This document shows, piece after piece, positions 47,421-60,372 of a stretch of DNA of 64,000 nt (position 1 is its first letter; each line of letters starts with the position of its first letter). This DNA comes from Clavelina lepadiformis (taxonomy: Eukaryota; Chordata; Ascidiacea; Aplousobranchia; Clavelinidae). Both the position numbers and the translations under genes were made by a program. The notes beneath the pieces were generated by a model. That model saw only the letters and a list, made by a program, of their open reading frames with translations, was not told the origin of the DNA and ran no database searches. Where the stretch lies: assembly GCF_947623445.1 (NCBI RefSeq), contig NC_135243.1:3226501-3290500 (forward strand), written 5' to 3'.

Positions 47421-50400
47421 AGTTCATAGGAGTGGAAGTCATTTCAAAGTTTCTCTGTTACGTCACAATGCAAATTTTGTTTTCTCTTAATGCACAAACC
47501 TCAAGTTGATTTGGAATAAATGTTGATACACAAAAACTGCCACTGAAGGCGACTGAGCCAAAATCTATGGCAAAAGACGATATTATTTGATGTTAAGTTG
47601 TCAGAAGTTCGGGATTACAGTGCAACTACTTTGTACGTGACGCAAAAAAATATCTTTTCAGTAACTTTAGAAAAAGGAAAACAAAGATGAGGAAAAACTT
47701 TTCATCAGGTCAAAGGTCGTGAAAAATAAAAATCCGCTTCAACAAATTTGACAAACAAAATTGCACTTGCTAATAAAAAGTTAATTATTGAAATTAATAA
47801 GTCGCTACGATGTTTAACCTAAAATGCCCTCGACCATAAGTTCAAGAGCACGATGTCAATGCGCTTATTGCTGAGATTGGAACACGAAAACACTCCCTCG
47901 TGCAGATAACGTCGCTACCTAGCGGTGTTTACAAAGAGATGATTGGTCATCGCTAGAAGGAGCTCCATACCCGCCGCCACCAGGAGATTTGAGATGAAAG
48001 ATGTCCTGGGTGATAGAAATAGGAAGAAATGACCACAGCAAAAACAGAACGTCGTTTTCATCAAAACAAAATCAACTATCTCTAATTAATCTCTGTCCTT
48101 GTGACGTAATAGAAAGACTTACGCCTGGGTTGACGACGACAAATTTTTTGGCTCCCAAGTTAACGATAGGTCCTTTATGACGTAACAACAGGTTCTCACC
48201 TCGACTTCCGGGTCCACCACCTGCATTATAAGAAGGTCAAGTTTAGTGAAATTTGAGCAGATTCCCCACCAGAGGTCGTGCGCTGGTGATGAGTCATATT
48301 TAAGGTTTATGAAGCAAAATGGTCAGAACTTTCGTAATATCTCTCTCATCCTCGTGACACCGGTTCCTACATCGCCGCTTTTTCATCTTCCAAGATTATC
48401 AAATATTTCATCACAAACTGGTTATAAGTGGGTACACGGGGAATCCCTCTTACCATCAGCTCCATAGGGTTGGAAAACCCTCCTTTCGCTCAACACTGAC
48501 AGGGTTAAGTTCTTTCGAAAAAGAATCTCCCTCAAAACCCCGTCCCCGCCTTTATAACGCCCCTCTCCGCCAGTGCCCGGGAGAAGCCGGAAGCTTTTCA
48601 GGAGAACCGGATATCTGCCATAAACAAACTTGTTACCAAATAATCAACTTGATAACGTCACAATAAAATATAACTTTCTCACCTTTTTTCAAAAATTTCC
48701 GGATCAGTGCTTCTTGTGTTGGTCATGTGAGTGTGAACCCCACTGCGACCGTGCCAGGTTGGTCCCTGCAACATCGCCACGTCATTATTACGTCACGCAC
48801 AACGTCATTCATAAAACGGAGAACTTACCGCTCCAGCTCCACCGGCGACAGTATCGTAATAACCAAAGCTCTCATCACCAAAGGTCGTGTTGTTCATGCA
48901 ACCCTGCGACGCAGCACACGCTTTAAACAACTTCATTATGACGTCAACGATCCTCTGTGACGTAAGCACGTTGCCACCGACGACGGCCGCGTCATCATCG
49001 GGGTCGAGTATGGACCACTTGGGTATTTGGAGGTGGATAGGGGCGAGGCAGCCCTGGTTAAGGGGGATGTCGTAGCCCACCATGCACCTAAGGGAGTAGA
49101 TGATGGCAGACTTGGTGATCGCTCTCGGCGCGTTCAAGTTGTTTATCACCATAGGGGATGTCCCCTCGAAATCGAACGTCGCGCTTCCCTCCTTCGAGTC
49201 GATCTCCACGCGGAGGTTGATCACTGATCCGTCGTCCATTTTGTCCGACGCGCTGAGTACGCCGTCCATTGTCATGGAGACGTCGCGCAGCAGATTTCTG
49301 ACCGCGACCTCGGCGTGGTGTTGGATGTGTGCCATGTAAGCTTGGACAACTTCCAAACCGTAATTTGATATAAGCTCCTGGACCAGGTGGATTCCCTAAA
49401 CAGAAAACCTCGTTGAAATGTCTGTGATTGATACAGTTGTGATGTCAGAAAGACACCCACCTTCTGGTTAGCGGCAACTTGTGCCCTCAAGTCGGCCAAG
49501 TTGTCATGGAGATTGCGGGTTCCGCTGCATCCCGGGAATTTCCTTGGTGATAGCAGAACGGCCGTTACATCTGTGACGTCAGAGGGAAAATCAAATTTGC
49601 CAACATTTGCAACAGATAATTATAATTTGTATTAAAGAAATTCTTGGGCTACTGCAAAACTAAGTACACCATGGACCATAAATGGACCAATGAAATTTTC
49701 TGCAAACACACCTTTGATAGGTTTTTGGTGAGCTGAACAACAACTGAAAACCAAATGTTTTTGCAACAGATGTGTTGAAATTTTGAACCAGATGTTATTT
49801 ATAAATACCGAAAAAATAAAATCACCTTTTTCTTGAAAAATTCCATCCTTGACCAGTTTGAACGATTTAAAGACAGCGCCTTCGTCATTTATCGACGTTG
49901 AGTTTGACGGCATTGAACCTGGCATGATGCCACCGACGTCGGCGTGGTGGCCGCGGTTTGCCACGAAAAATATCGGCTTCGTGTGCTCAGGGATGAAAAC
50001 CTGGTGTGTAGTTGGAAATAATGAAGCCATGTTGCATAATGTTGTGAGAAATATTCAGGAAATTTCATATGATATAATACTAATAAAACAAATTATTATT
50101 ATGATTCATGAAAATAAAATCATGATGGAAATACCAATTGTCACAAGGGTCACGTGTATTCATGACCATTCACGTGAAAAAAAAACTTTTGATCAGTAAT
50201 ATGAAACGGAGTGGTTACGATTATTTACATGAAATGACAACCGACAATCATTAAACTGACTTTTTAGAAAACCAGAAACCAATTCATCATTTCACATAAT
50301 AACTACCATGAACCTTTTCAGCGTCATATGATATGATATAGCCCGTCATTCACAACATTATCACATAAATCACAATCACACCCCAGCATAAATCACAATC

Positions 50401-51939
50401 ACAACCCAGCAAAAATTACAATCTTCTGATAATGTTTTAGTAGCGGTTGGTTAACACAAACACCATTGCCACACATCCATGAAATGTTTGAACATCATAT
50501 GATGAACTTCGTGATCAAATCTATAACATTTATCACATCACCAAGCAAATCGCAAGATCATACTCACGGGAGTAATCACGGTGAGATCAGGAAGATGAAC
50601 TCCTCCAGCGCTAGGATGATTGGAGAGAATGCAATCTCCCTCATTGATATCTATCGCCCTCATCTGGTACTGCACCGCATCCTGCATGGCCCCTAGGTGG
50701 CCTGGGATGTGAGGAGCGTTGGAAACAAGACCACCATCAGGTCCGAAAAGAGCGCAGGAGAAGTCAAGTCGTTCCTGTCGATTCATGTAATGTTACACAA
50801 AGAATATTGAGTGTTCTAATGACACACAATGATCATAATAGAACTACACCTACTCAGTTGTCAAGAACATATTTGCACAAGCAAGACTTGCAATATACAC
50901 AACCACAAGAATATACAGGACTTTCAACGACCGAACTGAACAGAAATGTATAAATAACAAACAAGTATAAATATGACAAGTTCAAGCCAGACAAATACCT
51001 TAATGTTAGTGGATATCGCTGTCCGTTGTAGAATCCTACCCATCTGTTCTGCAATGCTCATGAACCTTTGATGTCAAAGGTCAGAGGTTATAATATAGTG
51101 ATGGGGTCAGTGACCCAAGTTTATCACACAACTCATAAAAACTAATTGGGAACGACAAAGAACCAACCTCATATTGCAGCCACCACCTTTAATCATTTTA
51201 TGCATTTGATATTCAATTTTTCAGTTATTGTCATTCGGGTGAACAGTTAGTTATATCGCTTCGAAAAATTTAAACCACAAAATAACACTGACCTGTGTGA
51301 AAATATAGAGAGTTGGATGGCGTCCAATTCCTTGCCAATATGCTTCGGCTTTCCCTTCCCTATCATGATGGTGACGTCACCTGAATACGTGAATTTTCAC
51401 AAAGTTGCAATTTCTAATCACGGCAAGCTACAATGATGTTGTCAACCTATCATGTAAGAAAAAGACCAACCTCTTTAAACTCAAGTGTTGTCACTGTGAC
51501 ATCATAAAGTAATACCTTTCTTAGTCATCTCTGCCTTGCAGTCGGGTTCGACCAAGATTGTGCTGTTCTTGTCGATGATGATCGCTCGACCGTGAATCAC
51601 GTGACCACTTAACAGGTCCTCCATGAGATGGACCCTAGTTTCGAGATGACCTCCATCGAAATAACTTGACATCACCTGCACAACACATGCTCTTTTATGA
51701 CATCACTTATTGTAATAAACAGTCAATGCATGCAGTTGACAAAATGCATTTGCTCTTATGTCAGGTAAGATCTTGATAATACAACCTGGTAATATTACCC
51801 ATTTAACAATACTTGACTTAAATATAGTATTGGACGAAATATAATTGAATTACATTGAAATTTATTCTAACGCAAATTGAAAATCGATTTCAACAGAACA
51901 GTTTTAAAATGTTTCAAACAAACAACGAACAGAAACATT

Positions 51940-51985
51940 TCCTGCGCGTGGTGGTTTACCAGTTGGCACCAGAGCATTATTCCTA
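51940..51985 (-). repeat. OPLAH: Partial duplicate of an OPLAH-B exon end
   Basis: About 45 bp here reproduce the last part of the 52053-52191 exon, which lies about 110 bp away. On the minus strand it reads ALVPTGKPPRAG against ALVAPSDKPPRVEK in the exon. It lies in the next intron and looks like a small local duplication now drifting. Confidence 0.6.
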
Positions 51986-52319
51986 GTTCAAAATAAAAAT
52001 TTGATTTAATCGAAAAAGAAAATACCACAAACAAAATCAAAAAATTGTTCACTTTTTCTACACGTGGTGGTTTATCACTTGGTGCCACTAGAGCATGATC
52101 TTCAATCCCAGAAAGTCCGATACCTCGTACCCTGACATCATCAACGATGATGTCACGTCCTGGAATTGTGAAACCAAATTCTTTCTTATATCTGCAGACG
52201 CATAAATGAATTTGATGTTAATGAAGTAAAATAAAGTTGGAATAATAAGTTTTATTTAAACAACAGATATACGACGCATTTTTATTGGTTGGTTGATTGG
52301 TTAACATTTTATTGGTTAT

Positions 52320-52525
52320 CATTTTTAATTATTTTATTTATTTATTTATTATTTATATTTTTATTGGATATACTAAGTTTTAGGTTTTAAATCGGATTGG
52401 ATATATTATTATAAATAGTATTATTTTATTTTTATTATTTTATTTATCTTATTTTTATTTTTTATTTATTATTTACTATTATATTTAGATATATTATTTT
52501 AAATTATATTGGATATACTAAGTTT
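52320..52525. repeat. AT-rich low-complexity tract
   Basis: Runs of TTTATTTATTTATTATTTATA fill an OPLAH-B intron, with GGATATACTAAGTTTTAG repeated at 52368 and 52511. This is simple-sequence expansion with no coding content. Confidence 0.8.
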
Positions 52526-55500
52526 TAGTTAAGGATAAAAAGTTTTAATCAAACTACAGTGCAACTGTTGCATAACAATTCGTTGTGAACATTCTACAAA
52601 TATCATTCGACAACAACTTATACATGGACGAGGTTCTTTGCAAACTAAATGTTGAAAATACTTCAAACTGCATCAGTGTTGATCTTAGCACCCACCTGGC
52701 TTGGAAAGTCTGCAAAAAGTCACCAAACTTTGTTGCAACGAAGTCTAAGTTTTTCACCGTGGAAGGCTGACACATGAGGGCACAGCCAGTCTTCACATAC
52801 CTCATATTCAAATAAACGTCGGTTTTGATGTTTTCAGGGGAAAAACCCTGTTCAGATAATGCTTTCGGCAATATTCGGCTATAAGCTCATCAATGATGAC
52901 ATCTAGTGTTGGTATGGTCTCTGTGATTGAAAAGCAACGAGATTGTTCTCAAGAGATTTACTTTTAAAAGAAATCAGAAAAGAACAAATTATTAGGTAAT
53001 TTGCAGTCACTCGATTCAAACAGCACTAAATGAAAAAAACCATGATTACAACATTACTACTAGATAAACAAATACAGTGCAACATTGTGATGTAATAATG
53101 GATTAGCAAATAATAAAGTAAAATAACTTAAAATTACAACTTAAAATAATAAGTAGTAGTGATCATCTAAATTGCTACAATGAGCTTAAATTATGAGATA
53201 TCAATGTCAAACTAAAACGACTAGATGATGATTTAAACAAATAATACATTGTGATGTAATGTATTGCTGAAAAATAAAGTAATGTAACTATCGTAAATCG
53301 TTAATTTAAAAAAATTCATCCATATAAATTAAATAAATAAAAAACCTTGGCAAAAAGTGTAATATTTTAATCTTGCTTAAATAAGATGTAACCTTTGTTG
53401 TAGAGAGATGCGGTTGGTCTTTGTGCTTCGTGAATAACATCAGCCAGGGCCATACCATATGCTGACAGTATGCCTGAGTATCTGCACAAGTTCAAAGTAA
53501 AACTAATTAACAGGTTTAGCTTATCACTGGGAGATAAAATGTATAAGATATAATATGTCACAATATATTTAACTGGCACTGAGCAGTTTAATTCATTGAT
53601 TCGAGTAAAATTATTTTGATCAGCACCTACCTGCAGTCTGTTCATTAATTTAATCTAAACAACACATTCTTATATGTGTTGCATAAATCAATACAAATAT
53701 TTCAAAATGCTAGCAATTACAAAATTAATTGCAAAATTGTACGAAATTGTAAGGGAATACTTATCCCAGTTGCACATCATTACATTAATTATTTTTTACT
53801 TTATTTTTATTTTTTTTACACTTTTATAACTCACAGCCTTGTCTTGTTTTATATTTGTGATTGTAAACTAAGAGTATTTTTTCTCATCAGATAAATGTTA
53901 ATGTTAATTTTATTAATGTTATAATGTTAATGTCAATATTATTATTATCTAAATATGAATTAATTCTTTATGTACTTGTGAATGAAGACTTTTGTCATTC
54001 CAAGTGACCGCGCGATGGCGCAAGCGTGCTGCCCACCTGCTCCACCAAAGCAGGACAGGACGTGACGACGTGTGTCGTGACCCCTCACTTGTGTTAGTGA
54101 TCTGATTGGCCGACACATTGACTCGTTGGCCACGTTTATGAAACCCATGGCAACCTCCTCCAAGGTCCAAAGGTCACGACCAGTTGTTTCGGATGAAATA
54201 AAGTAGTTAATTTCATCTGTGACGCAATAAATACAAAAATTAAAAGCTAAATAAGAATGTTAATTGTAAAAATGCAAAGAATCATTGAAAAAATACAGAA
54301 TTTCCAAAAAACCTCGTAATTTTTCAAATGCTTTCCTGGTGGCGTCAACATCCAAACACTGGTTCTCGCCTGGACCAAATATTTTTGGAAAATATCTAAT
54401 ATAAAACATGCACAAATGTCATGCAATGCTGTTTCTAGCAACTATGCCGCATTAAGTCGATTAGAGTAGTAAATTCAGACCTTTGCCAAGATAAGAGTTT
54501 CTACATTTGCAAATCAAAATTGTGTGACACAAGTATAAACAGCTGTAATGCTATAATGTACATTGCCACAGCAAATAAAGATTAACCATTGCTGTTATAC
54601 AACACTTTACAACATCACAAACAATATTGCTACCTGTCGTAGAACCAACACTTACTCTGGCAACAACCTCCCCAGACACAGATTGGCATCAGTCACAGTT
54701 AGGGGACCCCCCTTCCTGTAGCATGTGGGGCCTGGGTGGGCCCCAGCAGATTCGGGGCCGACTACAAACATCCCCGATCGGAAAAACAGCATGGACCCTC
54801 CCCCTGCTGCAACTGTGTTTATGTCAAGCTGCGATGAAAATGTTCAACTGTTATAGAAATCAAATAAAATAAAACAACAGAATATATTCTCATGCTCTGT
54901 ACGCAAACATAACGGACGTTGTAAAGTTTACTCGGAACGAAACAAGTCTTCTTTCTCCAAATTTTGGACAGCCAAATTATTTTGCAAAAATTAATAATAC
55001 ACATCGTAACAAAATATCAAAAGAAAACAACATACTCAATACAATATATACACAAAAATATAACGAAGCATGTAGAGTCCAAACAACACATACCAGCACA
55101 TATCAGCACATTGAAATAAAAACAAACTTTGTCCTGATGTTGATATTAACAGGAAAATTTGTGCCATTGTTGAAGTTTTGCTTTAATATAAGATTTCAAA
55201 ATAAAATACCTGTGGTGCTTGTATGGTGACACCAGCTGTAGTAGACTTGAACACATATTCATATTCCCCGTCGTATCGACTTAGATCTGTTGATGTTCCT
55301 GTGTAAATAGTGTCATAAATTTCACGATGACAACACAAGGACATAACTTACGTAATCTTATTAATATTTACCTAGCTTGCGCATGCATGCAACATACATG
55401 CTCATACTGATACTGGATATCCTAGCGGCACCATACCTCCCATGTGGTACCCATTGCTGGGTTGGTCTTCAAATGATGTCATAGTGTACCCCACTACGCC

Positions 55501-57375
55501 ACCTGCTGGGCCGGATAATATTGCTCTATTTCCATCGAACCTGAGCATTGAGGAGTGTGAGATGTTGTATGTTATATCAGAAGACGTAAACATTTGATGA
55601 ATCTTTTCCAACTCAAGGGCTGTTTGAGTGTTGAGTTTTTACAGGCGGGCCAGATCATAGGCACAAACGATGTCATAATTAGTTGGAGCTGTTACTTGCT
55701 CCTATATCTGCGTTCCTCAATCTACAACACAGTTTGCAATGATAGGTGTCACTTCGTTGGTAGCTTGCTTATCGCTGATTTAAATGAATATGACGATCTG
55801 TTGTTATACTTCATGTTAATATAATAATATAATCACAGCCTTACGAACAAACTTACTTATCAATAGGAGTGAGGCCACCATCAGACTGCATAAAGAGCGA
55901 GTTGATGTCTATGTTGCTGACGTCAGACTGAAAGCTTCTATATATTCTTTAACGCACAGTGTGAGGTAGGCATCATCGCATGTAGTGAAGTCGTGCGAGA
56001 CAATCTTGACCATGGACTTGAGATGATAGTTAAGACTTGTTTAAATCTCATCTCCATGGCAATCTTTTTAACTGCTACTTCATACTTGGAAAAGCTGCAT
56101 ACATAGACATCTGATGTCACAGTTGAACGTTAAAAATATTAAATTAAACTCGATTATGCAATAGCATAATTACTAATCAATATATAAACACAATAGACCA
56201 GCATCACAAAGTGAACAATAACCATTAACCAAACAATCGATGATGCAAAGTTTTGCGACGACAACTTAAAGCAATCGAGCTTAAACAAGACTCAAACTCA
56301 GCATTCTTTTACTTTTGCTGCCAAACAAAGCAAAACAGTTGTAAGCACCAAAACACATGCATTGCCAAGCTGTATGTAATTTCATTCTAACAACAGCATA
56401 GACTCACATGTATGAATGCATGACAGCATCAAACAAATAAACTACTATAATTACGCACAGAAGTGAGGCTTACTTCAGCTCTTGCCTGACACTAACATAA
56501 GCGTAGGTGCAGTTCTACAACCAACAGAAAACTAGGATATAATTAGGAATAGGAAAGCAGATCAAAAAGGTTAAGAACCGCTGCTTTAAATCAAAGTAAA
56601 AAGTGATAATAAACTCATCTCTGACGAAATATTAAACACCATGAAAACTATAAAATAAGCAAAGACGAAAAATACAAAACCCACATTTAAAGTCACCAGT
56701 AGGTAGTAGCTGAATACAACTGCATTGTCAACTGGAAACATCAGAGTTAATAAACTTACGAGGTCCAACATTTTTGGTCTTGATTGGTTTCCAAGAGGAT
56801 CTCTCCAGCCCTCAGTGAGAGCAAGTGCCATTCTCTCATCTTTCCTCTCGAGGAGAAAATTTGTGGCAACGGTCGTTCCCATCCGGATGAAATCGATCTT
56901 AATCAAGTCGAGTGATTAACGCATTATAATTTTCAACTCTTCAAAACAAAAATAAACTATGTATACATAATTAGGCGATCTATAGATTTAAACAGCATTT
57001 CATAGCAGTGGTTTTAGCCAAGTTGACAAATGGTTAAACTTGTGGAGATGATGAGAAACTAACATTAATTACAGACAAAATTACAGGCATATTTGTAATT
57101 AAGCACCAACAATAAAATCAAACTACATTTGATAATAATCTTTTTAGCCTCGTCAACAAAGCAAAAAATTAAACTTGAAGGAACAATGAGAAACAAAATT
57201 AATCACAAATTTATGATAAACTTTTCCATATATATAGGCTTTATTTATGTTTATTTTTGTAACATACCTTTTCCATAATGCTTCGAATTCCTTCCCTGGG
57301 AGCATCACAGTAATTTTGTGGATCGACAGACAACAGCTTCATCACTTCGACGCATAGGTCAGTCAATTGGCAGAT

Positions 57376-57902
57376 CTGTGAACTACTTCTGCTGCATTTG
57401 CAATGAATGCTTTCAATATCGATAATGAAGTTAGGACTAGCATTTTTCATGTCTAGGCTATGTAGCATAGGCCTAGGCCTACTACACTGGAAAAAAAGTG
57501 ACCGTCATCAGTCCAAAATTTTTATCATTGACTATTAAGACGTTGATTTCGTTGAAAAAACATTGTCCATACCTTATTGTGGTCCAAGTCATACCCATAA
57601 ATCTGCCTGCATACAGTTTGCAACTCCTTTTTATGGCTGACTAGGCTACGTCCCACCGATGCACTGGAAACAATGATGGCTACAACTAAAACCCAGTGTA
57701 CGATGTGATTGGCATTTACTTCGTTATAAGTGAAAGACTAGTGGCTTAATCTCATTCGCGTTATGTAATATACGAAGCCACTTGACACAGTCAGAGTTTC
57801 TTACCTAACAGTTGCTGTTATCGCGATAAATATCACATTAATATTGAGATGGTGACATTTCGTCACTGTTTAATTCAAAACCTTCCTTAGAATCCTTATC
57901 CA
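57376..57902. other. Upstream flank of OPLAH-B
   Basis: No first exon of OPLAH (the AIDRGGTFTD start) is seen here. From about 57479 it is colinear with 9840-10235. An open segment on the minus strand around 57590-57680 (SHKKELQTVCRQIYGYD, then a GT) is not conserved in the A flank and resembles nothing known. Confidence 0.45.
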
Positions 57903-59392
57903 CAGGGCTCTCACAAATGCAAACCAGAAAATCCCTAAAGCTATGCCAAAAAATCCCTAGATGGCATGAAAAATCCCTAAACCATAATTAGCGCGTTATA
58001 CTATTATTTTATCACTAGGGCGATTATTTTTTGACCTAAAAATTGAAAATTTGGACGAATTTTGACATTAAAAAACTTTTTTTGACAAATTTTGACGTAT
58101 GAAGAACTCAAGTAGTTAAATTACGCATTATTGTACAAAAAGTTAAAATTTATTGTAGTAAAAAAGGTCAAAAATCTGAACACAGACCTAGCCTATTCTG
58201 AATAGGGAAATGAGCTAATTATACAAATCACTGCCAAAAAAACTGCAACAAAAACTATTGTACAATGTAAAATGACAAGTTCACAAATAACTGCATTGTG
58301 TAGTCTATAGGTCTAGCCTACTATTGTCCATTATGTCCAGCTACTCATTTCAGCAGCAATGTGTTTATGTACTTTAGTATCAGTGGCATTGCTTTTAACA
58401 CTTTTCACCATTTTTAAGGTCAGGATGGTCTTTTACATACAGTTTGTCAGCAGGTATATCAAGGGACTTCATTCCTTGTTGTGTATGTAACAATCCAATT
58501 AAGCTTTCTCCCTTCATTCAATTTCTGTGGTCTGTTTTATCTCTTTCAAAGTGCTGAATAGTCTTTCAGCGGGGGCATTGCCAAAGGGTAGTGACAACAA
58601 GCAGGCAACAACATTACGCAGATTTTGTATTTTAATTCTCCAATCACTGATTTTTGAGAATCAATCAACAAATCATGCAGAAAAACTCCAGGTTTTAAAT
58701 AGGCTAAGCAGTTTCAATTACTCTTTAAAATTTCTAATAAACTTCTAAATGAACCAGTAGACTAGGGTACAAGAATATTTCCAAACACTTTTAACGCCGA
58801 TTTAAATAAAATAATTTCTTTTAATATTGCTACTATCGCGATATTATGGATTGATCTAAGTCGATAAGACGTTCGGCAAAATCACTTGTATTTTAGACAG
58901 CCATGAACATGAACGTAATCCTCTACAGTCTACACCAATGTTCCCTCTAATTTTTCACGAATCTGAGCAAACACACTAGGCCTAACTCCCTGAGCGGTCC
59001 TTTGGACCACTGTGAGCAACATCAGACGTGCGTACTGTAGCCATTATTTTGCGTTTATTTTATTTTCAATTCAGGTTGGATTTTTTTCTTGTGCAGAGGC
59101 GCAGCACAGATTTTCTGTGCGTGAAGACCGTGTCAGTAGTGCGCATTTGCGCCTGCGCGCAGCTTAGAGGGAACATTGCTGACACTCTAATCACAATGCA
59201 GAATGCACACCAAGGATTCCTTGGCAAGGAAGCATATGGCGGAAGCATGACTAGTCTTAATAAGTACTTTATACGTATCAACAATTTCAAAAATCCCAAA
59301 AAACTCCCTAAATCATCAAAATCCCTAAACTTGTCCCTAAAAGGGGCTAAAAGTTCCAATTTGGAACTAAATCCCTAAAAGTGAGAGCGCTG
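57903..59392 (-). mobile_element. hAT transposon with degraded transposase
   Basis: A 1,490-bp element with ends CAGGGCTCTCAC and GTGAGAGCGCTG and a perfect 8-bp duplication CTTATCCA (57895-57902, 59393-59400). The minus strand near 58500-58600 encodes a clear hAT C-terminal dimerisation motif, GNAPAERLFSTLKEIKQ, interrupted soon after. The matching site near OPLAH-A (about 10236) is empty, so insertion postdates the duplication. A smaller MITE is nested at 58936-59178. Confidence 0.88.
58936..59178. mobile_element. MITE nested in the hAT element
   Basis: A 243-bp inverted-orientation relative of the element at 21030-21258, ends CAATGTTCCCTCTAA and TTAGAGGGAACATTG. By eye the two share most bases, including AGAAAATCTGTGCTGCGC on opposite strands. 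Flanking octamers here do not match well, so the target duplication is eroded, or this block is part of the larger hAT. Confidence 0.7.
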
Positions 59393-59751
59393 CTTATCCA
59401 TGCAATGCCGTAATTTTATGAACTTTGTTACTAGGTGCAAGGTTAAACAAGGTCGAAACAACTTAAAAGTAATCCTGTGTAAGTACAATAGGCAGACATT
59501 TAATACAAATTTCGTTACCCTAATTACTTTCCTCGAAATATAAAGACCTTTTTTTAACAATCAGGGAATGCTAACGTGCACAAGTGCTACGATTCTTTGA
59601 TTTATTTTTCACATAAAAACACGGCATTTATGCCAACAATCACAACGAATATGTTCAAGATAACCTTAATTTAAGCTAAAATATGTGGTTCCTAACTATA
59701 TAATAACAAATGTTATGCACTTTGTTAGAACAAATTCAAACAGAATTACAA

Positions 59752-60372
59752 TCAAACAATCCCACTAATATCGATTATTTGAGGAATTAAAATTTTACTG
59801 TTCAACTTGTAAAATGGAAAATCCTGTATACTTACAACATGTAAATATTTAATTTCAAACAGTTCACTTTTTGCAATGCTGTAAGCATTTAATACCTCGT
59901 CCTCTGGAATCACTACATACTTTCTAACAAGAGACACGTACATAGTTTCACACAACATTACCAATTCTAGTCTCCCAAAATCAGGAAGACCATCTTGAAC
60001 ATATGTAGCAACAAAACACCGAATGTTACATTATGTACCGTAAATTTCTATCCATCGAAAGTACGAACGATTGTGTGGCATGACGCTGAAAAAAGTCAAC
60101 ACATCGGCAGAAAAATTGTTAAACAGATGAACTTTTGGTCCCAGAGTATACTTGGACGCAAATAAATTTTCGTCTTGCAACAACATACAGAGGTGGCGTT
60201 GGTGCTTTTCTGCCAAAAACTTTTGAGTGTTTTTGAATGAGGTTCTGCAAGTTAAAGACTTGAAAAGAGAGTGCTTCGCTTCAAACCACCGAAAGAGCTT
60301 TTTTTCGTTTACATTATAACCTAGAAAGTAAAGGAATTGTGGAGCAGCAACTGACAAGGGAATCCTGAGCAT
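59752..60372 (-). mobile_element. Transposon-derived coding relic
   Basis: Two adjoining minus-strand frames (60031-60372 and 59752-59964) read as one protein relic with FEAKHSLFKSLTCRTSFKNT, LAEKHQRHLCMLL and, further on, GLPDFGRLELV. This combination (FEAKH..FK, FKN, LA.KHQ..MC, LP.FG) matches a repetitive protein family I know from many invertebrate genomes and regard as transposon-derived. At least one interruption separates the parts. No termini were located. Confidence 0.55.

Larger units (their letters stand above)
47919..57375 (-). pseudogene. OPLAH: 5-oxoprolinase (OPLAH) copy B, near-complete but disrupted
   Basis: Exons in gene order: 57268-57375 (LLSVDPQNYCDAPREG), 56760-56938 ([15 protein letters not shown]), about 55960-56097, 55857-55927 (LFMQSDGGL), 55437-55540 (AILSGPAGGVVGY), 55210-55298 ([11 protein letters not shown]), 54656-54828 ([22 protein letters not shown]), 54313-54395 (IFGPGENQ), 53976-54216 ([24 protein letters not shown]), 53393-53481 (GMALADVIHEAQ), 52696-52920, 52053-52191 (VDDVRVRG), 51516-51675, 51293-51380, 50999-51065, 50568-50774 ([19 protein letters not shown]), 49826-50000 ([10 protein letters not shown]), 49461-49570, 48829-49395 ([13 protein letters not shown]), 48683-48765, 48454-48614, 48123-48220, 47919-48005 (SPGGGGYG, stop). 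From 52191 down all phases agree. Lesions: TAA in frame in the 56760-56938 exon, no exon found for about 80 residues after MLDL, a frame break near 56000, and a one-base deficit in the 52696-52920 exon (225 nt where phase needs 226). The ATG exon was not found. The hydantoinase-A and -B halves are otherwise well conserved. I call it a probable pseudogene; assembly errors are the alternative. Confidence 0.72.

Noticed and set aside
57590-57680. Minus-strand segment as the OPLAH-B first exon
   Set aside because: The open reading (SHKKELQTVCRQIYGYD) does not resemble the family N-terminus, and the frame is not conserved in the duplicated flank near 9980.
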